Source: Roridomyces roridus
Taxonomy: Eukaryota; Basidiomycota; Agaricomycetes; Agaricales; Mycenaceae
Direction: 5' to 3'
Length of the DNA: 64,000 nucleotides
NCBI GenBank assembly: GCA_029378245.1
Contig: JARKIF010000063.1
Coordinates: forward strand, 163,753-227,752
A program made the translations under genes and the position numbers. Position 1 is the stretch's first letter. Each line of letters begins with the position of its first letter. Under the pieces are notes generated by a model, which made no database searches, had not been told where the DNA came from, and saw only the letters and a list, made by a program, of their open reading frames with translations. Of this stretch, positions 9,007-18,607 are shown piece by piece.

Positions 9007-11565
9007 TAGTGATGTTCAGGGCTCGGCCTGAGCCCGGAAGCCGGGCCTTGCCGAGCCCGGGTATCACTAAGCCGGGCCCAGCCCACTGGTAGGCCTCGCC
9101 AGGCTCAGGGCTCAGGCTTGAGAAATGTCAGTAGGGATCAGCACGGGTAAACCCGTGGGTATGTGGGGGTCTACCCGTACCCGTACCCGCGGTGGCTGTG
9201 TACCCGTACCCGCGGGTACGGGTTACCCGCGGGTTGGTGGCCGAGATGGCAGTAGTTTGGGGCCTATAGGATTTTTTCCGGCTGAATTGATGTGATTCAA
9301 TGTTCGATACAGTAAATTGAACATGCTCACACTTCGAAACACCATTTCTCAATGTCCATCAGGAAAAACCGGATCTGCCAATTTGATTTTGATTGTTGAC
9401 ATTTTGTAACAATCATACAACCTCGGTAATCTCTGACAATCCTTGACACTTCCTGACAATTTGCGGCCAAACCAATTCTCCAACTTTCTCCAAGCAGCTT
9501 CAAGTGCTGTGTGTACCACTCATTCATTCAAAGACTGGCGCTGCAACACTTGTCCACTCATACAGGCTCTCATATCACTGAGCTCTGGGGCAAAACTTGT
9601 GGGGATTTGAGAGAATTGTGCCGATAGTTAACTTGCTATGGTGCATGCACAAGGCGGCAGTAAAGAGGGAAACAAGACCGTGGACACAGGCAGCGGCGCG
9701 GGCCCCGGGGGACTTGAGAAGATTTGAAGTCATTGCCGAGACGTGGGAAGTCTCGGACAGAAATCACCGCCGAAGATAGCCGAGGATCAATCACGACATG
9801 CCATCCAAACAAGTTGTCACTTTTTTCACTTCTCTCTTCTTAACCACCACCATCCCTCCCTTGTTCCCTCTGTGTCTGGCGCTTCCTTCTTTGGCCCACG
9901 TCCTGTGTCGGTCACGTCGAGCTGCAGTCCCTCCAGGTGAGAAGTAGCTATTCTCTGATTCTCGAGTCCTCATCCCCGCTGTAGATATCATGCCTCTTCG
10001 GATGTCTTCCGTCTCGATGCGACTTGCCTCAAATCAGGCATGGTTGCCCCTGCATTCCCGAGACTGCACGTCTACCGTATACCAACAGGTAGTGGGTGCA
10101 AGGTGTGTTTCTCGTTCCATGGGCATTCTGAGCTGGCACCCAGATTGTGCGACGTGTCAATGGGCGGACCTCGCGTGCGGCCGCATCACCGCAGGTGAAT
10201 CATGTACGTTACCGTTGTCATGGTGTTCCTGCTCGCTAACTTGTTACGTTTCCTCAGCGCATCGCCGTTCTTGCGCTCCTGCTCACCGTCTTTGCTCAAA
10301 TCCATGCGCTGTTGCAAGGTGTGTATGTATTTCAAGTCCCCCATGTGCTGCCATTCATTTAGTCTGCTTGCTAGTGCTGTGCCGCACAGCAGTGTACACC
10401 CACGGGTTGTTCCTTTCGTTCTCAATCACAGATTCACGTGGTGCAATGTACGTTATTTGACTCTTCTCATGATCACTTGCCGTTGACGCCGTTCTGTTCA
10501 GCTCTTTTGTACCGCCGTTCTCTCACTCCCTTTGTCCTCATCATGGCTCAGTAGTATGTCCCACCCTATGCCGTTCGTCGCCGATCACTGAATTTTCTCC
10601 TGTTGCAGTGCTGTGTCGTGTTCCCTGGTTGCATGTGGCCGGAGAGCTGTGTTGTAGGCTAGATTATTACTTAGTATCGTATTCTTGTTGTATGTAGAGC
10701 GAATTGAATTCATCATTGTTTTTAATTGTTTTTAATCAACAGCCTGAGAACCAACGGTGAAACAGTGCCATAATTCTCGGCAATCCCTGACAATTGGTGA
10801 TAATTTGCCGTGGAATGTTGACAACGGATCGGGACCTGGACATTCTGACAATTTGTCAATTGGCAGAGATTGCTGCCAATTGGCAACAATCTGTGTCAAT
10901 TGGCGAATCCGGATTTTCCTGATGTCAACACGGCAGTTTGTCCGGCTTGGCGGCTTACCCGCGGGTCACGGGTATCCAACTCGGCTACCCGTACCCGTAC
11001 CCGCGCGGGTTACCCGTACCCGTGCCGATGCCTAAATGTCAGGCCCGGCTGAGCCCACCAAGCCCGGGCTTGACATGTAATACTTTTTGACTTGCGGCAC
11101 GCGCCACCCGTTCTTCGGGGCGTCGATTGAACGCGGTAGTTTTTGGCCGCATCAAGTGCGATCAGTCGCCAATCAGTCGCCCCTTCGGCCTCCACGTCAT
11201 GCCACTCTCGATTGACTCTCGACCTCGACCATGCACAAGCACATTCATGGTAGTTCCTTGAGGCGCTCCCCGGCAGAGTTTGGCTCATTGCTGGCTCATA
11301 CGGTGTCTGGAACTGCATGGATTGATACCCCGACACCACAAACACAATTTTCTACTCTGTAACCTCTTATTCCGCGAGCCGGTGATCTTCAAACGGTGAG
11401 GTGTACGCCTTGATCCCGCTTGACTAATATGCCTGGGCTCAAGCCCGGGTCTTCGGCTTGGGCTCGGTCTGGGAGGGCTTGGGCTCGGGAAATGTGGAGC
11501 CCGAGCCGCTCCAAGCCGGGCCCATGCCCGGGTATCCAGGCCAAGCCGGGCCCTGAACATCACTA
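9007..11565. mobile_element. Non-autonomous hAT-like element (outer), 2,559 bp
   Basis: Perfect 16-bp terminal inverted repeats TAGTGATGTTCAGGGC (9007-9022) and its complement (11550-11565), flanked by the 8-bp direct repeat ACGGCAGC at 8999-9006 and 11566-11573. An 8-bp TSD and a TIR starting TAGNG fit the hAT superfamily. The ends are rich in GAGCCCGG/CCGGGCT words (9020-9120, 11430-11560). No transposase is readable. A second complete element is inserted at 9132-11034, so the outer element itself is only about 0.65 kb. Confidence 0.85.
9132..11034. mobile_element. Nested non-autonomous hAT-like element (inner), 1,903 bp
   Basis: Imperfect 18-bp TIRs (TAGGGATCAGCACGGGTA at 9132; TAGGCATCGGCACGGGTA read inward from 11034; 16 of 18 identical) flanked by the perfect 8-bp direct repeat AATGTCAG at 9124-9131 and 11035-11042. 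Both ends carry clusters of TACCCG/CGGGTA repeats and, further in, several TGACAAT/CAATTGG words (9380-9470, 10780-10920), which look like transposase-binding subterminal motifs. The centre (9790-10650) holds pyrimidine-rich and ATG-containing sequence with splice-like signals but no recognisable protein. Confidence 0.85.
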
Positions 11566-11628
11566 ACGGCAGCGTTCCGATCGCATTGGAAGGAAGCATC
11601 ACGATGTTACATTTCAGCCGGTTGAATA

Positions 11629-12460
11629 ATGCATATAAGTCTGCAGAAGCATTCTAGTAACACGTTATCAGCAAGATTTCCCCGATTTGCTGATGTCAAG
11701 ATCCGCTTCGGGACCCACCAACTTTGGGCGGAATTTCGGGACCCGGAGCAACGCCATGCCTTCGTTCGTGTCCCGAAACAATTCTTGGCGGACTGCAAGC
11801 GTCAGATGATGGAGGATTTGCAGAGGCAAGGGTCAACCGAATGGGTTGGAACCTCGGATATTCTCCTCGCCTGGTGGTACAAGATTCAAATCCCTTCTCC
11901 CTCAATGTTTTCTCACCAACTAGTTCCATCCCAGGAAACCTTTGGACATCGTGCCAACGATACAACACCGATACACCTCTTCCCCCTCACCGATATCCGC
12001 AACCAACGCATCTTTGGCAGCGCCGCAGAATCCATCGATGATCGGACAGTACATTGGCAACGCCATCGGTTTTATCCCAGTGCCCCCAATCCCAATCAGG
12101 GTGTTCAACGACTGGTCTGTCGGACAACTCGCCCCTACATCTGAGACGCGCTATCTACACCTACCACGCAAACCCTACATTGATCCAAGACGGCCTGTAT
12201 TACGCCTTTGCCAACCCAGGGAAGCTCCTCTTTCCCTGCCCTGCAGGCGCTGAATGGACAATGTCAACCGACTGGCTGGCGGCGGATTTTGGTGCGCTTG
12301 ATTTTTCGGGGGCACAAATTCAGCCAGCTGGAGATCAGACGAAGAAGACCCGAGCGTGTGTCAGATTTTTGTATCCGACCATGACGGAGGGGAGGAAAGG
12401 GTTGCCCATCCGGGAGCCTAGCTTCAAGGTGTTAATGGAAGATGAGGAAGCAATTTAGGC
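11629..12460 (+). pseudogene. Broken fungal acyltransferase-like gene (transferase family)
   Basis: Pieces of one protein can be read in different plus frames: frame 1 RFADVKIRFGTHQLWAEF...FVRVPKQFLADCKRQ...WVGTSDILLAWWYK (11629-11890); a second frame with YIGNAIGFIPVPP (around 12040-12085); a third with LRRAIYTYHANPTL...LLFPCPAGAEWTMSTDW...VLMEDEEAI (12120-12458). The order and motifs fit fungal acyltransferases related to PF02458, but at least two frameshifts separate them and the N-terminal part with HxxxD is absent. The outer hAT element ends only 64 bp upstream. Family assignment is from memory of motifs and is moderate. Confidence 0.5.
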
Positions 12461-13020
12461 AATTCATGGCAGCGGGGCGAGAGAGTGGAAGAATATGGGT
12501 CGGAGAAGGAATGCTTTGTTCGCCAAACTTTGAAACAAAGTGTGTCTCCCGTTCGAAGTGTGTCTCCCGTTCGATTCCGGATTCCGTGTCACCGTCTTTG
12601 GCGCGAAGTATGTCTAGACCTGGATCACTTATAATATATAACTGGGCTTTTACAGTACTAGTGACTGTGGTTTGAGGTTGAACGCTTCATTGTCCAGCTC
12701 CCCGCTCTTCTGCCCTCCGCTCGCTCTCCCCGGATACTTCCATGCATCTGATTTGATTCAATAAACCGGTCTGAAATCTCGCATCTTTGAAACATGTGTG
12801 AACCTCTGTATCGCTGTGCAAAAACACGAGATCTACCGGCGCGCGCATGGGCGGCTCCCGATTCGAACGTGAGGCTCCACCCCAAGTAGATACGCTCAGA
12901 TTCCGGATCTTTCAACATGACGGTGTCGAACATAATTCAGAAGAGTGCTTATATTGGTCACGTCCACTCACTCCGTCACGACTCCGTGCTTACACCAGCC
13001 TACTCAGTACTGATAGCAAC
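12461..13020. other. Intergenic, no gene seen
   Basis: No coding region supported. A short direct repeat (AAGTGTGTCTCCCGTTCG, twice around 12538-12573) is the only structure noted. Confidence 0.4.
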
Positions 13021-13821
13021 CTACTCGGTCTCAAGAGTAAACTCGACTGCATGCAACTCGTACACCGTCTTGCCCTTCTCTGCCTGCAGCGCTAGCTGGT
13101 TCCGGATGTCCGGGCGGTGGAGCCAGAGTTTGGTCTTCTCGGCCGTGAGCGGTCTGGAGATTTCCTTGAGGAACGGAAGGAGGCAAATGAAACGAAGACG
13201 CACTTGGCGTTGGTGGAGGCCGACGCAGCGGCGGAGTTCCTGTTAGCAGTGACAGCGGCTTTTGCGAGGGCGCGTATCTCGGGGAGGTCGGCAAGCGTCG
13301 ATACCACCTGCACACCGGCAGCCGTGAGGACGATGTCAAAGTCAAGGAAATAAGATAACTCACAGCGATACGATAAGTAGACGCCCCGACGCGCGAGCCA
13401 GAAAGGAGGAGCGCATCGTGGGCAACACCGCAATCGCGAAACACGATCATGGCGTACCTGTATCCCTCGGTGCGTACCCGCTCGTCGACGGTGCCCGAGC
13501 TGTATCGGATAGTGACGGAGCGGACTGCGCCAGCGTGGGTGAAGTGAGCACGAAGCTCAGTCTCGGTAGTCTCTGGGTTGAGCTGTGTGCATATTCTTAG
13601 TGATACGGAAGACAATTGTGAGAAAAGGGACGTACGTGGCCGACAGCCACCCAGGGCTCTGCGAGTCTCTGAGCGGGCCCCGCAGCACGCGCCTTGGCGA
13701 GCTTCTTCTGGAATGAAACGCCCACGGCTTTGAGCAGATCAGCAGGGGTGGGACCCGTGTCAGGCTCTACAACGCGCTGCTTGCCCTTGTGTTCTTTGCG
13801 TTCTTGAGTTTGAGTATCCAT
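13021..13821 (-). CDS. RRM-domain protein, four exons
   Basis: Model: exons 13821-13636, 13582-13364, 13307-13204 and 13153-13021; every junction has GT-AG and the total is 213 residues. The N-terminus is Lys/Glu-rich (MDTQTQERKEHKGKQR). Residues ~57-135 form an RNA-recognition motif: VAVGHLNPETTETELRAHF as beta1/alpha1 with an RNP2-like strand, VRSVTIRY as beta2, YRYAMIVFRD as the RNP1-like beta3 (weak aromatic content), then STYRIAV. The C-terminal ~75 residues (ADLPEIRALAKAAVTAN...LTAEKTKLWLHRP) are helical with no domain I recognise. A TATA-like GTATAAAGG lies about 37 bp upstream of the ATG. It probably binds RNA or proteins; the target is unknown. Confidence 0.65.
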
Positions 13822-13855
13822 GCTGATAGTGGGGATTCAGAGGGGAGAGCGCCCT

Positions 13856-13864
13856 CCTTTATAC
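13856..13864 (-). promoter_or_regulatory. TATA-like element of the RRM gene
   Basis: GTATAAAGG on the minus strand, about 37 bp upstream of the start codon at 13821. Confidence 0.35.
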
Positions 13865-14990
13865 CCGCCTGTGGCCCAAGCCAAATCAGGAAGCGTGCTC
13901 AAAGCGAGCGAAGTCCATTGTTCGAGCAGCAAAGCGCCATGACCCATTGTTCTCTTGCTTTGACCGCGGCCCGTCGGACGGATGATCATGATGTCTTACT
14001 CAAGATTCGCCTGCAGAACCTCGTCCGCGTTCAGGCAGCGTAAGTAGTCTGAGTGTTTGGAAGAGTCGGAGGAGGCAGACGAGTGAGAATCGTGGCGCGT
14101 TAGATGGTGGCTCCGAGTCAAGCGGTCTCGGCTAACGCGGCCGATGAAAATCGGATCAATATCACTGTCTCACCACCGTCTTGAAGACCTGGGACTTGCG
14201 AATCTCAGTCTTGCGACTGCAAGAGACGTGGATCCCCCAAAGAATTCCTCAGCCTGAGGCCGCCACCACCACCTGTAGGACTCGTCGGACTCGGTGTCGG
14301 AGCCGCCACAGGCATTCCGTATCTTGCTTTGCGCGCATTCAAAGGGAGGGCCGACATGGTACTTGTGCCTTGAAGAGACGTTGATCTCTCCCCGATGGAA
14401 TCCGCGCGGTCGACTCAAAATCCCTTCCGTTTCACCTCCCACGTCTCTGTTCTTCGTCTTGCTGCCTCCCTGCTTGAATTCAATCCCAGACTCTTATTGG
14501 CGTCCCTCTCCCTGAAAGACACAGACTGCTCCGAGGTACCTCGATCCTGGTACAGTACTAGTCATCCGACTGCACCCATCTCTGATTCTCTCGCCCGCCA
14601 CAGAAAGAGGCCTGGATCTGCCCCGGGATTTCAGAAGACCAAGAAGTTAGGACACCGTCGGTCTGACCGCTCCCCGCCGCACCACGTCAATGTCGCTTTC
14701 TGGTGGCTGACACCCTGGGCGATTCAAGACAAGTCAAATAGGGTAGCGCATCCAGGAACATTCCACATATTTCATGCCAGATGAGGCGACTCTACCAAAT
14801 GGGTTTGTGGCCCGACACGCACGATTTAATAATTCCACTTGCTTCCCTGAACCCCTGCCAGTGGACGATGCAAATGAGGAAACTCCGCCATTTCAGACGT
14901 CTCGTTCAGGTCCGACGTTGGACGGCCGCCGCAGAGCGTGGGTCTCAAAAACCGTTGTTCGACAAGACTACGTAGCCTTTTCATCTGCTC
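13865..14990. other. Divergent intergenic region, no gene seen
   Basis: About 1.1 kb between the minus-strand RRM gene and the plus-strand acyltransferase. Short frames occur (for example 14395-14784, +) but show no domain. It presumably contains both promoters. Confidence 0.4.
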
Positions 14991-16807
14991 ATGGACCGCG
15001 TCGAAGCTGTGCAAACACCCAAAGCGCCATCTGGGACTTCGCGCACCGGTGAGATTTCCCGATAGGCGGATTTATCCTCTCGACCACTCACTCATCCAAT
15101 GTTTCCTTAGTTTGGGTCATCCCCGTGGACCCAACCACCATCTACGAGCGCGTGTTCCCTCTCCCCTTACCTGGTACGGATCGTATCAATTTTGAGGTGT
15201 GCTTCATATTCTTGTTGTTCATTCCGTCGCTAAATCGTGAGGAGATCGCGATTTCCAACGTGGTACCCGGACCTCTGAATAAGGAGATTTTGGTCGCTGC
15301 CCTCCGGAGCACGTTGACATATTACCCACACGCGAACGGAAGGGTTCGGCGTAATGGCGACGACTGGTCGGTGAGTATATATTATATTTCCTTCGTCGGG
15401 CTCTGGCTGACTTTCGCAGCTCGGCGCAGGCAAGCGCGGGGTTCCCATCACCTTCGAGACGATCGCCGAACCTCTGGACCACCACCAAAAGCCCTCCTTC
15501 GTCTCTCCCGTGGTCGTGGATTCGATATCGACAGATATCTCTGGGGCGAACGAGCCAGATTGGGACGAGCCGATGCTCAGGCTGAAGATTACGTTCTGTC
15601 CCAAGACAAGGGAGACGTTCATCGGGTGGTCGTCAAGCCACATGCTGGGTGTGTCCAATTCATTTCCTTCTTCGCGCTTGCTTTGAACTCGCATCACAGG
15701 CGACGGTGAATTTGTATACCAGTTCATGTTTGCGTGGTCGCAATTTTACCAAGGCAAGGAACCCAAATTCGGAAGGCCGACGTACGAGAAGTACCGTACC
15801 GCGCCTCCGGATGAGATCAACGACAATCCAAGCACGGCGTCTTTCATCTCGCGATACCTACCCCACCTTGCAGAGCTCCATCCGATTGACAAATGGGCCC
15901 AGATGATTGGGGAGGCGTTCAACGCGTCTACGCCTGTAGATATTCTCTTTACGGCGGACCATATTCAGCAATTGCGCACTATTGCGGATTCGTGGCCTGG
16001 GCGAACGGGATCGGGGACGTCGGCGCACGATGCCATTGCGGGGTATATTATCACGACGATGAATAGGTGTTTGGAGAAGGACAAGTCCATCACGCGGGTG
16101 TCGAGCATCTTCTCGGTGCGTGCTTCTTTTCTCTTCCTCGTGCAGACTCTGATTGCGGTGTAGTACCGCGGAATCAAGAACCCCGCAGACCTCAAACCCA
16201 CCGACTGGCGTGTCCCCGGCCTACTCGCCATCGGGAACGTCATGTTCCATGCCCTCACGCCCACTCTCTCATCAGACGAATCCTCCTCCATCGGCGCGCT
16301 CGCTGCAGCTATCCGGAAATCAGTCAGAGACGCCAGGAATTACGAGCATGTCAAACGCGTCGTGGCGGTTTCGAATCCGATTTGGTTGAGGCAGTCGAAG
16401 GAGGGGAGTGAGCACAAGTTTTGGGACGATCGGACGTTGATTGTTAATTCCATGGGCCGGTTCGTGCTGCCCTCTGTCTCTCCAAACCCAACTCACAATG
16501 AATTCACAGAGCCAACTGGTCCCTCCAACACTTTGGTTTCGGCCCCCACCGCATCCGCACACACGCCTACAAGGACTTTCCGGGCTTCGTCCGTTGCTTC
16601 CAGTGCACGCCATCCAAGCAGCTTGACGGGACGTGGAATGTACACGACGGCGACGTGTGGATCTTTATGCGTGTGCCGACGGAGATTCATGATAGGTTCA
16701 TGGGGATGGTTGCTGCTGATTTGAACTCGCTCGGGTTTCCGCATAATGTGGCCAAGAGGGAGAGGGTGGCGCAGGGGAGGATTTTGGGTGCCGTGGCGAG
16801 GTTGTGA
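14991..16807 (+). CDS. HxxxD acyltransferase (PF02458-like), seven exons
   Basis: Model: 14991-15048, 15111-15196, 15242-15370, 15420-15648, 15700-16115, 16164-16459 and 16510-16807; 503 residues with all phases consistent. It starts MDRVEAVQTPKAPSG and continues VWVIPVDPTTIYERVFPLP. The acyl-CoA-dependent acyltransferase signature HxxxDG is present as SSHMLGDGEF, created exactly at the exon 4/5 junction. The structural DFGWG-type motif appears as HFGFGPHRI in exon 7. Such enzymes transfer acyl groups from CoA to hydroxyls or amines of secondary metabolites, usually in the cytosol; the substrate cannot be told. The exon 3 acceptor could be 3 nt later. The gene looks intact, unlike the related fragment at 11.6-12.5 kb. 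Confidence 0.8.
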
Positions 16808-17324
16808 TCTTCTGAATTATTTGGCCCTGCCGTCTATATCTATGGACTTATAGCAATAAGTAATCTCGCGGTACGGAGTTACCTTACCCCCGCATCAAGT
16901 CGGTCGGGGGTGAAAGTGAGGTTGTTTTGAGTTTATTCTCTTCACATGTCCGACTGTAAATCTCAAGTAGTTAGTGAACGTGTTTCCAAGCTGCGATTCG
17001 CCGCCAAATGGCCACCACAAGGCCGCTGATGGAGACTTCGATGAAAAAAGTCACTCTACAACGCTTTGCGCAATTGGCCGGCGTCGATTCGAACGAGAGA
17101 TTGATCTTCCAGCCTGGCTCTGCCGGGAGGATGCCGAAGCAGAAACGCATATCATCGGGTCCTGCTCGATCTTGGTCGGCTGAGGGTCTGCAGTACCAGC
17201 AAGCTGAAGTTGATCCGAGCCGAGCGCAATCACAACCGCCCACGGATCAATGATGGCGGTGCTGCATTGCCTTGCCGCGTGACTCGATTTCGCCTTGCCA
17301 GCTTGTTGCCAGAGCTGGCGCACG
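16808..17324. other. Intergenic, no gene seen
   Basis: 3' flank of the acyltransferase. No domain is recognisable in the short frames of either strand. Confidence 0.4.
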
Positions 17325-17851
17325 TGTCCCCCCCAATGACATTGCCTTAAAAGGTAATTCTGCTCGCTTAAAGGCCAGGGTGCCGTCATAGTCGCTACGG
17401 TGACAAGTATTTCAATTGCTTCTCTGGCTCAGTGGTAGCTATCAAGATTATTTGATTTCTCTCACAGGTATGACCATGCTGGTTCAATCCTTTTGGTTAC
17501 CGTTTCTTTTTCTTTTTTGTTGAAGAACTCGGATCCCGCCGTGAATTGGCGGTTAGACGCAGGTTAGGTTAGGTTAGGTTAAGACTGTGTGTGTATTCTA
17601 TGCCCCTGTTCCCCCCACGCGGCCTCGGCTGTGAATGAAGAACTCAGAATCCACAGTGAATGGGCGGTTAGGATCAGTATCAGCAGTGAGTGGGCAGTCA
17701 GAAACAGTGTCAGCAGTGAATTCTTGTCAGACTATGTTAGGTGGTCAGTTGCAAAAGTTCAGATTAAAAAATGTTGCTGCAGTCAGGGTTGAACACGCAA
17801 CCTTCTGATTAAGTAATGAAAAAGTCACGTGTTTTGTCATTGGGGGGGACA
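17325..17851. mobile_element. Small TIR element with tRNA-like boxes, 527 bp
   Basis: The ends are a perfect 17-bp inverted repeat: TGTCCCCCCCAATGACA at 17325-17341 and its complement at 17835-17851. No TSD was found directly outside, though TTGTTGCCAG occurs on both sides (17303-17312; 17863-17872). Inside, on the plus strand, there is a pol III A-box-like TGGCTCAGTGG (17425-17435) and a B-box-like GGTTCAATCC (17481-17490). Near the other end GGTTGCGTGTTCAACCC is read on the minus strand (17802-17786). It may be a MITE that picked up tRNA-like sequence or a tRNA-derived SINE relic; the class is uncertain. Confidence 0.5.
17561..17580 (+). repeat. Short interstitial AGGTT/TTAGG repeat
   Basis: Four consecutive units of a 5-bp AGGTT motif. 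It is telomere-like in appearance only; it does not match TTAGGG. Confidence 0.6.
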
Positions 17852-17989
17852 GCAGAGGGGTTTTGTTGCCAGCTCCCTGCAGCTGCATCCCTTCACAGTG
17901 CTCCTCATTGGTCTCTATTTCATTCTGTGAGCTAAATCACTGCCCCGTGGTCCCTATCAGCACCTGCTGAGCCAGATTTCCAGCATGAC

Positions 17990-18604
17990 TAGTGTTTTGC
18001 CGGCTACGGCTCGAAGCCTGGAGCCGGCCAAGCCGTGGTCCGGCTTAGCCGGGCCAAGCCAAGCCCAAGCCGGATGTGCAGCCGGCTTCGGGCTCCGGCT
18101 TGAGATTTCTCAAGCCGTAAGCCAGCAGCTAAGCCCCGGCTTCCCACTACAACTTTTGTGAGCCCCTGGATCAATGTGTTACACTTGAACTTACCTTCAA
18201 AGATGGCTAGTATAACCCATCCAATGCACTACAAGTTTTCCGAGTCAAGCCGAGTCAAATTCATGCAAGGTTCGGGTCGACTGATGGCCATCACTGGGAC
18301 CATCAAGAATGATCACCCACCGTCTCACACTCTTCCTCTCAGATGAGGCGCGGGGCCACTAAATTTTGACTTGTAAGTGACTGAATGAATGATACATTAC
18401 CATGAATTGACAATTTAGCCCCATTGGCAATGGAAATCCGAATACAGAAAAAAATCCCCGAAGCCGCCGGCTAAGCCTGAGCTGGGCCCAAGCCGGCCGG
18501 GGTATCCGGCTCAGGCTCCGGCTTGGGAATTTCAAAAGCCGGAGCCGGCTCAAGCCAAGCCCAAGCCGGCGGCTTCAAGCCAAGCCGGAGCCGGGAAAAC
18601 ACTA
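17990..18604. mobile_element. hAT-like MITE, copy A, 615 bp
   Basis: TIRs begin TAGTGTTTTGCCGGCTACGG (left) and TAGTGTTTTCCCGGCTCCGG (right, read inward), flanked by the perfect 8-bp TSD AGCATGAC (17982-17989 and 18605-18612). The ends are packed with AAGCCGG/CCGGCTT words. No transposase. The same TIR pair bounds the element at 36892-37341. The right-hand TSD contains the ATG that appears to have started the F-box relic at 18608. Confidence 0.88.
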
Positions 18605-18607
18605 AGC

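Noticed and set aside
9990..10486. Plus-strand frames inside the inner hAT-like element with splice-like signals
   Set aside because: Cys/Ser-rich translation without family resemblance, inside a non-autonomous element; could be captured non-coding sequence.
14395..14784. 129-codon plus-strand open frame
   Set aside because: No domain and no splice-consistent extension; lies in the divergent promoter region of two real genes.
17561..17580. Possible interstitial telomere
   Set aside because: The unit is AGGTT (5 bp), four copies only, not TTAGGG.
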